Source: Melanocharis versteri
Taxonomy: Eukaryota > Chordata > Aves > Passeriformes > Melanocharitidae
DNA length: 64,000 nucleotides
Assembly (NCBI GenBank): GCA_013397845.1
Contig: VZTG01000483.1
Coordinates: 372,001-436,000, forward strand
Direction: 5' to 3'
The notes under the pieces are model-generated. The model was not told the DNA's origin. It saw only the letters and a program-made list of their open reading frames with translations, and made no database searches. Of this stretch, positions 15,301-25,335 are shown in pieces (the stretch's first letter is position 1; the number at the start of each line of letters is the position of its first letter). A program made the translations under genes and the position numbers.

Positions 15301-18300
15301 ACAGCTTTATCAATTTTTGGACTTGCCTAATAAGCTGTAATTTGTTTGGGCTAGTATGAAAATAATAAATCACTGTATGTAATGACATTGAAATTATAAT
15401 GCAGTAATATTCAAAGATAGAAGTACCTTAAGAATTGGGTGGATGTTCATTCTTGCTCATCTAAATGAAATAATTTTTAAATCTTGGTTTTATGTTTTTG
15501 TGCATCAGGGAGAAGGTATTTCTTTCTGGTGTTTTATGACTATACTAATAGTTAAACCTACATTTTCTTCTAATTATTAAAACTTCTTCCATCTTCTGTG
15601 TGGCAATATCATGATAGCCTGATATGTTAGGGAAGACAGTTGTCGAGATCTTAATGCTCCTGTAAATATGCTGGTTTCTGCTGGCTAGAAAAGGATGTGC
15701 CAATGAGCTGTTCTGTCAAAAAATAAACACTGAGATGGAACAGATACGAGCAAACTCTCATGTAGCTCAATACATGCCATCTAGTTTGATCCAGGAGCTG
15801 TTTGGTCTGCATTAGCCCTCTGACTTGGCTGTGCAGTGTTTTGACAGTGCCTAAAAATGTAAGGGCAGCAGAGAAGCAAATTAGCGTGAGAAGTGCTCTG
15901 GCATGGCTGCGCAGTCACTAGACCCAGCCTGGCATATAGAAATTTCAGTTATAGGTAGAACAGAAGCTCAGCCCTCAGCAGTACCCATCTGTTATTTGAG
16001 TACACTACAGTTCTTTCCCAGGGAATTATTTCATTCATGCTATTTGTAGTGTTCTAATTTAGTATATGATGCAGAAACTTCCAGTAGTGTTGATTTCCCC
16101 TAGGTTTTGTCTTCAAGTACATGACAAAGGACACTTTAGTGCTGGCTGCTTTCAGCTTTGCTTTGGGATTCTTAATGTTCTCTTATGCCCGTTTTGAGTG
16201 ATGGTGAAACTGTTCTGGGTTTTTTTTGAAGATGTTACCTACTATTCTAATAGCCAGTTTAAGTCAGAGTTCAACTTTCTTCAGTAAGCTTTACAGTGAA
16301 ATCATCTCACTGAATTCAAATGTGATGAAGAGGGTTCTGAAGTGTCTTTTTAAAGCAATGTAGATGCTGAATGTTTAATCCATTGCTTATAAAGAAAGAG
16401 ATTTTGATTTTGTTGGATTTCTTTCCCTCCAGAAATACCCTGAAAAGCTGTATTTTGAAGGTTTGGCAGAGCAAGTGAATCCCCCAGTTCAGATCCAGCC
16501 CCAGTACTTACCAATTTATTTTGGAAATGTATGCCTGCGCTTTCTGCCAGTGTTTGACATTGTAATTCATAGATTCCTGGAATTGCTTCCAGTGTCCAAA
16601 TCACTAGAAACTTTATTGGATCATCTGGGAGGTTTATACAAATTCCATGGTAAGTTATCCATGAACGTATATGACGGATATATTCCTGTTGTGGTCATTA
16701 TGTCCTCTTCACCTCTTTCATTCATGATGTTCATGTGCACAGCATTCCTTTCCTGTTCTCTAAACCCTATGGACATTTACACAGAGAAGTGCATTTCCAG
16801 TTCAGTGAATTTCAGCTTACTAACGGTGAACTGCTTTTATTCAGGTATCTCTTGCTAATTCATGCTTCCTTCGCACCTTTCCCTTCCATTCCCTTCTAGT
16901 AGTAAATACTTGGACTTGTGTCCTAACAAACTTTCTGTTACCAAGACTGAAACAATTGAAAAGCAGTTCCTCTCTCTGTCCTTACTTAAGATTCAAATAA
17001 CTTGGCCTGATACTTGAATACTTTTAGAAATGCACTTTTATAATAATTTTTTATAGGTGTCATTGCTATATTATGCTCAGACAATTTACAATACTCTTTC
17101 TTTACTGTGACTTCATACCTGGATTCTTCTTACTTAATACCTTGTATATGAAGAGATGATTTAGTCAGTTTACTTACAAATATATTAATATTATCATTAA
17201 GGTTAATGATTATCATTAAGTTAGTAATACTGACCTTTGTTCCACTTCTTTTGTTCTGCACACCGTCTAAAATATGTATGAGACAAAGGAAAATCAGTTT
17301 TGTAGAGTATATTGAAATAAAGAATGTGAATCAATTCCGTATGTGCTGGTTTTAAATACATGCAACTTAATCTTGCAGAGCTCTTGATTTTAGTTTTGTT
17401 TGCCACAAATAGTGATGCTGGAGGTTATTTCTGGCTTTTATTGTTTCCCCTTTCTCCTTGGCAGACCGACCAGTGACGTACCTGTACAACACTCTTCACT
17501 ATTATGAGGGGCATCTGAGAGAGCGCACAAACCTCAAGAGGAAACTCGTTCATGCCATAATTGGCTCTCTCAAAGATAATCGTCCACTCGGCTGGTGTCT
17601 GAGTGATACTTACCTCAAATGTGCCATGAATCCCCGAGAAGAGAATCCCTGGGTTCCTGATGATGCTTACTATTGCAAGCTCATTGGAAGACTAGTAGAC
17701 AATATCCTTCTAAAAGTTTGCTTTAAGTAAGCTGTGACAATGTCATCATTCATTTCATCAAAATACGAAGTTCAATTTCTTTATTATTCCAAACAGGGAT
17801 GTGCTGCCCTAGTAGACATCCTAAAAGATGTGGTGGAAATGAAGTACAGTACAGCTGTATAAATATTTCCCTGTTTAAGCATCACTTAGAAATACAATTA
17901 CTGATGTTCATGCTTTCTGAATTGGATTCTGATTATCAAAAAAAATAAGCTTGGTGCAAAGTGTGAGTATTTAAAAAGTTTTTTGAAAATGGGATTACTG
18001 TTTTCTAATGTCAATTATTAGTATTACTTAGAATAAAATATTGGGAGCAGTGCCACATTTAAGATGTGGGAATAGCTGGCAAACTAGAGAATAGGAATCT
18101 CCTTGGACTTTGGCTTCTTTCTGGAGCAGCTTTACAAGAGGAGACCAATTTTCAGGATGTTACAAGTTCTTTCACTCCTTTCCCTGAACTTCCCTTTGTT
18201 TAATGTGTAACTTGGAAGAAGTTTATTGGGTGTCTCTAAAGAAAGCTAAAATTATATAAACCCCTGCTTTTATGCAAATATTAACTCTGGACACCTTTTC

Positions 18301-21300
18301 TGTACGTATTTCAAATAAGTTAGTCTTGTTTGGGAAAGTGGTATATTTTCAGAGACTAAGCAGGTGCTCCTTTTGCGTAAACTGTCACCCTAGAAGTCTG
18401 CTAGAAGGTCTTACAGAGAGGCAAATTAATGGTTTCTGAATATGCAAGTAGAAAATTCCTGTTACTTATATTTTCTCCACTTGGAAGCAGACAGTGAATG
18501 AGATAGTTGCTGTTGTTTTTTCCATCTCTTAATCAGGGAAGTTTATCCTTTGCATGGCCTTGTGTGTGTAATTTATTTGTAGCTATGTATTCATGCAATC
18601 CTTCAATGATTGAGTATCAGCATCTTATATTCATACTTCTGTAGGTCTTTTATGAAATGTGCTTGTTCTACTAGTTTTCAATAACTTTCATTTGTATATG
18701 CATTGATTTTTAGTCACTGTGCTGCTTGTACTTGTCAGCATTGGGGCAGCTTTTTTTTCCTTAACCATTGCCACCTATGGCAGGCAAATCACCTGGTCCA
18801 TTTCCAAATTGCGACTGGAGGTTCAATGAGTTTCCTAACCCGGCTGCCCATGCTCTGCACGTTACCTGTGTTGAGCTCATGGCTCTGGCTGTTCCAGGGA
18901 AGGAGGTGGGCAATGCTCTGCTGAATGTTGTGCTGAAGAGGTAGGTTGGCTTTCTGAAATGGTTTTCTGCAATATATCTTGCATAATTAGAGATTGCTAA
19001 GGTAGTCGGTGATACTAATTTTCTTGTTTTTGAAAAAAAAATTTAAGTGTATATAGGTAGCATTTTATGTATAAAGTATTTTTGGATGACAAACAAGGTG
19101 ACAGGGATCAAGCAGAAAAACTACATGTTAGACTCCTGTGCTGTAGTGGAATGTGTGCTTCAAGAACAGTTGACTTGGCATGATGCCCATAAAAGTTAGA
19201 GGGAAAACCTCACACAGGGAAGGATCTTACCCATTGGGTTCAGCAAGAAAGCCTGGAGAAAGTCTGTTGTTCTTTGAGCTGTGCTGAGAGGAGGACATTC
19301 CATCAGTTGATATCACAGCATCTTTGAGTGCAAAGAAAGGGACCGGAATCATTGGCAGGACTCTGAATCTTCCTGGTGCTGATGTAGCTCAATCAGAGGT
19401 GCTTTGAAACAGTGCTGTGCCAAGGCTGACCCTTTGTCACAATGCATTGAATCTGACCCATAGTTCTGCTTCTTGGGCAACCAATGAAAAAAACTGCTGG
19501 GAGAGACAGGACCTGGTGTTCTTGTAGCCGTTCAGTTGACATCACTGAGCAATGACAAACTGGAAATACTCGGTTTTAGCCTCATTCAGCTTAGTAATAT
19601 ATTATTGTTAGCTCTGTTTGGGGCATATGGAGGGAAGGAGCCAGTAAAGGGACAAACAACCCTTAAGCACTAAAGCCTAAGGAAAAAAGTTTGAAGCCTT
19701 TGAAGGAAACCTGCTAGGAATGCAAAACACACCCAAATAAAGTTTTCCACGCAACATCCCAATAGCATTTGTACCATCTTTTGGCTCTTGTAAATACCTG
19801 TGTATGTTTTTTTATTTCTTTCAACTTGAGAAACATTCTTGGTGTAAGTACACCTAGTCTACAGATGCACGAGAAGCAGAAATTGCAGTTGTGTGTTTCA
19901 GAGCTTTAGTTTTCTTTTTCTTTGTCTCTAGTCAGCCCCTGGTGCCAAGAGAGAACATCACAGCTTGGATGAATGCAATTGGACTGATTATCACAGCTTT
20001 ACCAGTGAGTCAGTATGTTGTATTTTAAAATAAAAAAAACTATTCTTCCATGAAAGCTTTATCATCTTTCTAGAGTACATTGTGATAGCTTACAGCCAAC
20101 ATCTATAGATTCCACAGCAAGCTATTCAGAAGGCTGTGTGCATGTTTGAGAAACATCTACTCCTCCAGCATGGAAAAATTGACCAGGTGTTCTGTTTTTT
20201 TATTATGTTTTGAGGCTAGGATGAAAAGAACTAAATCACTCTTGTTTAAATATATAGTTAAATGCCATGTATGTAGTATTGAGAACTGGAGCTATGTAAT
20301 AAGAAGATCTATAAAGGTTCTCATGCAGAGGTTTTTTTTTATTATTGCTTGCACTTTCACATCCTGTAGTTCTTAAACCATGCAAACGAGATGTGGCTAA
20401 GATTGCAAAAGGAAATGTGTGCAGTACTGCAGCTTGTGTATCAGTAGAAACTTTGATTTTCTGAATATCACGACTCTTGGTACCTGACAGAGACTGCCCG
20501 AGTAATTTTGATCTTGCCATACGTGTTGCTTATATGTGTCACAGCTGTCCTTCCTTTGTGGCTTCTCTTTCCCAATGAAATGGTTCCTCTTCTTGAAGGG
20601 AGGCCAATATGGTTTTAATCCTCATTATTTTTATAATGCTTCTTATTCTTCCGGTTCCCTCTCCTTGCATCTTCATCTGTATTCTTTGTCTTTTGTACCT
20701 TTTTGTATTTCCTGTTTCCATCTTGGTTTTTTGGTCTGTTTGTGCCTGCACTCAGAAGACTAGAAAATTCTCAGACCTCTTCCACTAAGGCTTTTTGTCT
20801 TGTCTTTGCTTCTTTTAGAGACCTTTATGTCAGGTGATTAAATAATTAAATTCATGAGATATGTCTTGATAATGCCACACCCTTGGGTGTGCCATACCCA
20901 CTAACATGGATGCTTTCTGTATCGTGCATCTTAAATGTTCATCTTCATCAGACATGGTTATCAACTACCATGTCATTTAGAACAGTTTTATACATACATA
21001 TATATATATTTATATATACACATTTTAGAAATGCAATAATAGTAGAAAGAGCTGAGGAAGCATTGTCTTAGGTGATGTTCTTTTTATAAACTATTCTGAA
21101 TTTTTGGGTTTGTTTTGTTGTTCTGTTTTTTTTCCCCAGGAGCCATACTGGATTGTTCTCCATGATTGCATTGTAAATGTTATCAACAGTCCCAGCTTGA
21201 CATCAGAGACAGAGTGGGTTGGTTACCCATTCCAGCTGTTTGACTTCACAGCATGTCACCAGTCGTACTCTGAGATGAGCTGTAGCTACACTTTGGCTTT

Positions 21301-23571
21301 GGCTCATGCAGTCTGGCATCATTCCAGCATTGGACAGCTTTCGCTCATTCCTAAGTAGGTGTAATGGTATTTGATAATGTCATTTGTCTTTGAAATTCCA
21401 TACATACTGTAGATAACAAAGCTCCACCTGTAGCACTTATACCAGCAAATAAATATGTACAGGGGTGCTCCAAGTCTTGCCAGATGAATCACAAGGTTTT
21501 TTCCAGCTCCCTCTTCCACTGACATAACTCTTGTCTGTAGCCTTTAGGGCTGTCATGTGGTCTGACTGCCTTTAATAAGCCTTTTTTAATCTTGATTAGC
21601 TTTTATTAATTTAATTTTTTCTTAAAGCATGGACTGTAGCATGTTCCTAAGGCATCAACTGCAACAGTAAATATTACTCTTAATTCTAGAGCTGCCCTGA
21701 AATAATATTTGGAATAGTTCATACTTGCAGAGGCACACAGTTTTTTCTAAAATAAAGGTCTAAATCTGTGAGAGAGAATGTGATGTTTTGGCTAGAATTT
21801 GGTACGGGTAAAAGGAATAAAAAACCCCAAATAACCAAACAGCTGATGTAGTAAATGTCTTGATGTACTACAGGTTCCTCACGGAAGCGTTGATACCCAT
21901 AGTGAAAACAGAGTTCCAGTTGCTCTATGTTTACCACCTTGTTGGACCTTTCCTGCAACGGTTCCAGCAGGAGAGGACACGGTGCATGATAGAGGTAAAG
22001 TCTGGCTCGTGGTTTGCTTTATACTGTATGGATTATTTTACCTTTGCAAGTATCTTATGAAGCAGAATGGGGTAGAAATCTTTAATAAATATTCAGAATT
22101 AAATTCTGTACGAATTAAACAGTAATTGCAAGGATCTGAGTCGCTGAGTTGATACTCAGGTTACTCCGTTAACTGAAATATTGTTGGATAAAACACCTAG
22201 TACTTTTTTTTAAGCAAGAAAAGAAATAAAACCCCAGGAATACCAAGCAATAGATGCTTTCTTTGGCACTCAAACTACTTGCAAAATATACATCGGACTT
22301 ACTTCCTGGAAGGGAGTGTGCAAGAGGTGAATTGTGAGGATGGAGGAGTATGACCTGTTTCTTACATTCATGTCAGTGTGGATAAGGGTAGGGGGGAAAA
22401 AAGATGGAGCTTGCCAGTTGGCAGATGAGCTGAAAAATATCAGATAGCAGAGACCCTTCTAGAAAGAAGAGCTTAACTTGGGAATCATTTAGTGAAGCAT
22501 AATGAGATGACTTAGACCAGTCCATTTGTCCCTGTAAGAAAGTAAATTGTTAGGAATCACAGCTACTTAAAAAGCAGTACATAATTATTATATTGTTAAT
22601 CTAAAGCATTTTAAAACCTGTTTTCATTTGGTCTGCTCCTTGTGTCCGTGGAAACAGATTGGAGTGGCATTTTATGAAATGCTCCTGAATGCAGACCGGT
22701 ACAGCTCCCACCTGAACTACATGGATCCCATCTGTGATTTCTTGTATCATATGAAATATATGTTTACAGGCGACAGTGTGAAAGACCAAGTAAGTAAACA
22801 ATAGATATTGATACTTTAGTTATCTTTCTTCCCATATAGTAATTTAATCTTTTTGTGAACTTTTTTTCATAGGTAGCAGTACAAGTTGCTTAAGAGTTGA
22901 TTAGTCTCTATATACAAAGTAGGAACTTGGTGCAGGAAAAGCTTCAGGGTGCTTTAAATACTATTATTAGAGCTATTGCTAGAAATAAAACTATTGGATG
23001 TTTCATAACTTTCACTCATTTCAATCTGTTTCTCTAAAGTTTTACCTAATTTCTGATTCATTAGTGTAACTTGACATGTGACAAAAGGAAGATTTCATTC
23101 ATGTTCCTTGAAAAATCATTCGCCCAATTTATCTCTAGTTTATAACAGCACGTACTTTTAAACATGTCAGTTGCGTGACTTGTTTTACAAAGCTTTGGTG
23201 CACAACTCTTTCAACAGGGAGGGGTTTTTTAAGATTGGTTATCAGAAGTGGTCCAAAAGTTAGCTTTTTTAATAAAATTTTAGTGTAAATACCTCTGTTT
23301 ACTGTATCTTTTTCCATTTTCTGTTGTGCTAGTGTGGTGTTTGTGTACAGTAGTGGCATTTTTTACTGAATGCATTTTTTTCTTTTTTTAAAAACAGGTT
23401 GAGAAGATAATTTGTGATCTAAGACCAGCTTTGAAACTTCGGCTGCGCTTCATAACACACATCAGCAAGATGGAGCCAGCTGCTGTTTCACAGCAGCCTC
23501 TCAGCAATGGGTCCCCAGCACAGCAGCCCAGCCAAGTGCCCGTCAACGTGGCTTTGCCAGTAACCCAGTGA
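3328..23571 (+). CDS. MED23: Mediator complex subunit 23, 3' 19 exons (5' end outside window)
   Basis: MED23 is a large tail-module subunit of nuclear Mediator. It receives signals from activators such as ELK1 and C/EBP-beta and passes them to RNA polymerase II. Exons read: 3328-3528, 4976-5119, 6604-6749, 7323-7568, 7744-7886, 8421-8595, 10317-10480, 11589-11713, 12192-12397, 13341-13521, 15060-15230, 16433-16649, 17465-17701, 18775-18940, 19932-20004, 21140-21354, 21874-21994, 22658-22789, 23398-23571. All boundaries are GT-AG except the intron 17702-18774, and the phases agree throughout. The 1,078 residues match the vertebrate protein almost without gaps, for example LVDLVVYAMERSETEEKFDD at the start, SGSIQKNALADFLPVMKLFD, and a tail ending LPVTQ. 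The family protein is about 1,370 residues, so roughly 290 N-terminal residues are missing to the left. The protein is helical and HEAT-like, with no catalytic motif. The last exon has a Ser/Pro/Gln-rich tail that looks the least conserved part. Identity is near certain; individual boundaries are hand-read. Confidence 0.97.
5851..5924. repeat. 74-nt near-perfect inverted repeat (hairpin) in a MED23 intron
   Basis: The arms 5863-5880 and 5895-5912 are perfect 18-bp reverse complements. The stem continues inward through 5881-5885 with 5890-5894 (one G.U) to a GCAT tetraloop at 5886-5889. It continues outward through 5851-5862 with 5913-5924, with one mismatch (5862/5913) and two more G.U pairs. 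That makes 35 stem positions with a single mismatch. The shape fits either a microRNA-like precursor or a tiny palindromic transposon remnant. I do not recognise it as a named family. Confidence 0.85.
9425..9522 (-). mobile_element. CR1 LINE 3'-end fragment, minus orientation
   Basis: The sequence begins with the reversed CR1 tail ATTCATAGATTC and continues with AATGGTTTGGGTTGGA. It then reads through the GGGACCTTAAAAG and GGGCAGGGACACCTTCCAC blocks typical of the CR1 3' UTR. It is short and 5'-truncated, as most CR1 copies are, and lies within the MED23 intron 8596-10316. Confidence 0.9.
13815..14411 (+). mobile_element. CR1 LINE 3' end, sense to MED23
   Basis: This 5'-truncated CR1 copy starts near TCTACAGAGGGATCTGGGCA, passes the GTGCCGGGTCCTGCACTTG and GGAGCAGCTGAGGCAGCTGG blocks, and ends near ATGATTCTGTGG at 14391-14405. 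It carries the end of the reverse-transcriptase ORF and the 3' UTR. It lies in the MED23 intron 13522-15059. A 100-residue open frame within it (13861-14163) is CR1 sequence, not a host gene. Confidence 0.93.
17702..17709 (+). promoter_or_regulatory. U12 5' splice site
   Basis: ATATCCTT is the full consensus bound by U11 and U6atac in AT-AC introns. It follows the phase-1 exon end at 17701. Confidence 0.93.
18757..18765 (+). promoter_or_regulatory. U12 branch-point element
   Basis: TTCCTTAAC matches the U12 branch consensus at every base. The branch adenosine (18763 or 18764) is about ten nucleotides from the terminal AC at 18773-18774, the short spacing characteristic of minor introns. Confidence 0.93.
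20986..21022. repeat. TA-rich microsatellite
   Basis: ACATACATA is followed by alternating TATATATATATTTATATATA in the MED23 intron 20005-21139. It is an imperfect simple repeat with no further significance visible. Confidence 0.8.
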
Positions 23572-24185
23572 AGTGAAGTGCTGGGCTGACCTTGGTGGGA
23601 AGGCTTCCTCCTCTTACTGACCAAGGCGAAGCAGCATCTGATCTGAGATCTGAGATGCTTTATAAAAGGACAGAGAACCATGTACAGGCTTCTGCTTTGA
23701 TTTCTTTTGCATCATGAAGCTGCCTAGCCCTGTGCATGCCAGTCTTCTTAGCTATTTATGCTAGACACTAGATGAGGGATATGTTGCCTTTCTCTGAAAG
23801 CACTGAGTAAAGATCCTCTGCAAGCAAATACATGGATTTCTGAAGAGTTTACCATATTCTGCTCCTTATCCTGGGTTGAGTCATGTGGATTTTTTCCTTT
23901 TTTCTGCCTGTGATATGAGAAGACTCTCAGTGTGTGTAAAACAGCCTTTTGAAATTTGGGTTCTGCCTTATTAAAAATTTCTACTTTTTCATCCGACAGA
24001 AGAATTTAAATCCTTTCTGTCTTTTGGGCAGACAGTTCATACAGAAACACTCCTAGACAGAGAGATTGCATCAAATTTATTGAGTTAATTATGACATCTT
24101 TCCAAAGACTAAGAATGAACCTCTGAAAATATTTGTAAACTTCGTGTGTACAGATTTCATTAAACACACCTCAGTGGGTTTGATG
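23572..24185 (+). other. MED23: MED23 putative 3' UTR
   Basis: Sequence after the TGA stop at 23569-23571 in the last exon. Candidate poly(A) signals are ATTAAA at 23970-23975 and ATTAAA at 24159-24164. The second is taken as the likelier end only because it comes before the following repeat-bearing sequence. No canonical AATAAA occurs here, so the end is uncertain; another ATTAAA lies at about 24478. Confidence 0.5.
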
Positions 24186-24851
24186 TAGTGTCAGTTACTA
24201 GACTGTTGGATTACACCCCAGAGGCTGACTCCAGTGAATCTATTGGAAGTCTGCATATTCACTTCAAGCTGTGCTGGTTCATATTTGATCTTTCCTAATT
24301 GGGAAATGGTGTAGTTTTTATTAAGTCAATCACATCAAGTTTAGTGATCTTCTTACATTTTGGATTTGTATAATATTCTGCTTTAGGGTTTATGTGTACT
24401 GGGCTCAGCAGGTTTTGATAACAGAATTGAAACGCTCAATGTTTTGTAAATACTCATCTTCTTGGACAAATTTTTAATTAAAAAAACCCCCCACAGTTTA
24501 AAAGTCCATGTTAGTATTGTAAAGTTTTTTTTATTTTCCATACCTATTACCTTAAAAATAAGGATTGACCATAGCAAGGATGCTTCCATGTCCCAAGTTC
24601 TCTGTCAGCTTTGCATTAATGACAGTTTTAACATGTTACAAATAGAGTCCAGATTAATAAGCTTAGGTCAGATCTGATTTAGATCTCTCTAAAAATTGAA
24701 CAGTTTAGAAAAGAAGTTGCTGACTCAGTGGGTGGAAGTTTTTTGTCTGCTTTTTTGCTGTTCTTGTGCTTGGATCCTAAATTCTGCCAGGTGTAATTTG
24801 ACTAACAGAACTGTGAGTGCTCCTTAATGAATTTTTGCTCTTCAATGAATC
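24186..24851. other. Intergenic or extended 3' UTR, no gene seen
   Basis: AT-rich sequence between the probable MED23 transcript end and a CR1 insertion. It holds a third ATTAAA followed by a run of A and C near 24478-24493, so longer MED23 transcripts may end here. No coding exon or RNA gene was recognised. Confidence 0.5.
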
Positions 24852-25335
24852 CTGTGTTTGGTTCTGGGCTCCCAATACAAGACAGACACTGAGGTGCCTG
24901 GAGCGTGTCCAGGGAAGGGCAATGGAGCTGATGAAGGGTCTGAAGTCTTACAAAGAGCAGCTGAGGGAGCTGGGTTGTCAGCTTGGACAAGAGGAGGCTC
25001 AGGGGGATCCTCATGGCTCTCTACAGCTGCCTGAAAGGAGGTTGTAGTGTGGTGGGAGTAGTCTCTTCTCCCAAGTAACAAGACTTTTAATCACCCTCAA
25101 GTTGTGCCAGGAGAGGTTTAGATCTGATACTAGGAAAAATTCCTTCACTGGAGGGTTGTTCATGCACTGAAATACACTGCTCAAGTGGAATCACCATCAC
25201 TGGAAGTGTTCCATAAGCGCATGGATGTGGCACCTGGGGATGTGGTTTTGTGGTGAACACAGAGGTGCTTGGTTAAAGGTTGGGCTTGATGATCTTAAAG
25301 GTCTTTTCACCCCTTAATAATTCTATGATTCTGTG
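24852..25335 (+). mobile_element. CR1 LINE 3' end downstream of MED23
   Basis: The copy begins near GTTCTGGGCTCCCAATACAA, continues through GGAGCGTGTCCAGGGAAGG and the AGAGCAGCTGAGGGAGCTGG block, and ends in TTCTATGATTCTGTG. The 3' terminus is intact and the 5' part is truncated. It marks the start of the repeat-bearing intergenic interval. Confidence 0.94.

Larger units (their letters stand above)
17702..18774 (+). other. MED23: U12-type AT-AC (minor spliceosome) intron of MED23
   Basis: The exon before ends GTA GAC A, and the intron opens with ATATCCTT, the exact U12 AT-AC donor. The intron closes TTCCTTAAC, then CATTGCC, then AC; the next exon starts CT ATG GCA GGC. Joining A to CT restores threonine and gives RLVDTMAGKSPGPFP, which is the conserved MED23 sequence. 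No GT-AG pair in the area keeps this frame. Reading into the intron reaches a stop within 30 nt, so retention would truncate the protein. Splicing would need U11, U12, U4atac and U6atac snRNAs. Confidence 0.93.
3529..23397 (+). other. MED23: MED23 introns
   Basis: The eighteen introns between the exons run from 79 bp (20005-21139 is not among the short ones; the shortest listed is 7569-7743) to about 1.7 kb (8596-10316). Contents I can name are the hairpin at 5851-5924, a CR1 fragment at 9425-9522, a CR1 3' end at 13815-14411, a TA-rich run near 20986-21022 and the minor-class intron 17702-18774. The intron 18941-19931 has a more GC-rich stretch near 19080-19760 with an AATAAA at its end. It could be an old LTR, but I could not assign it. 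The rest looks like ordinary AT-rich intron sequence. Confidence 0.7.

Noticed and set aside
17728..18760. Ordinary GT-AG splicing for the MED23 intron (a GTAAGC near 17727 with the CAG at 18783)
   Set aside because: It breaks the reading frame and drops conserved residues, whereas AT-AC splicing gives the exact conserved protein.
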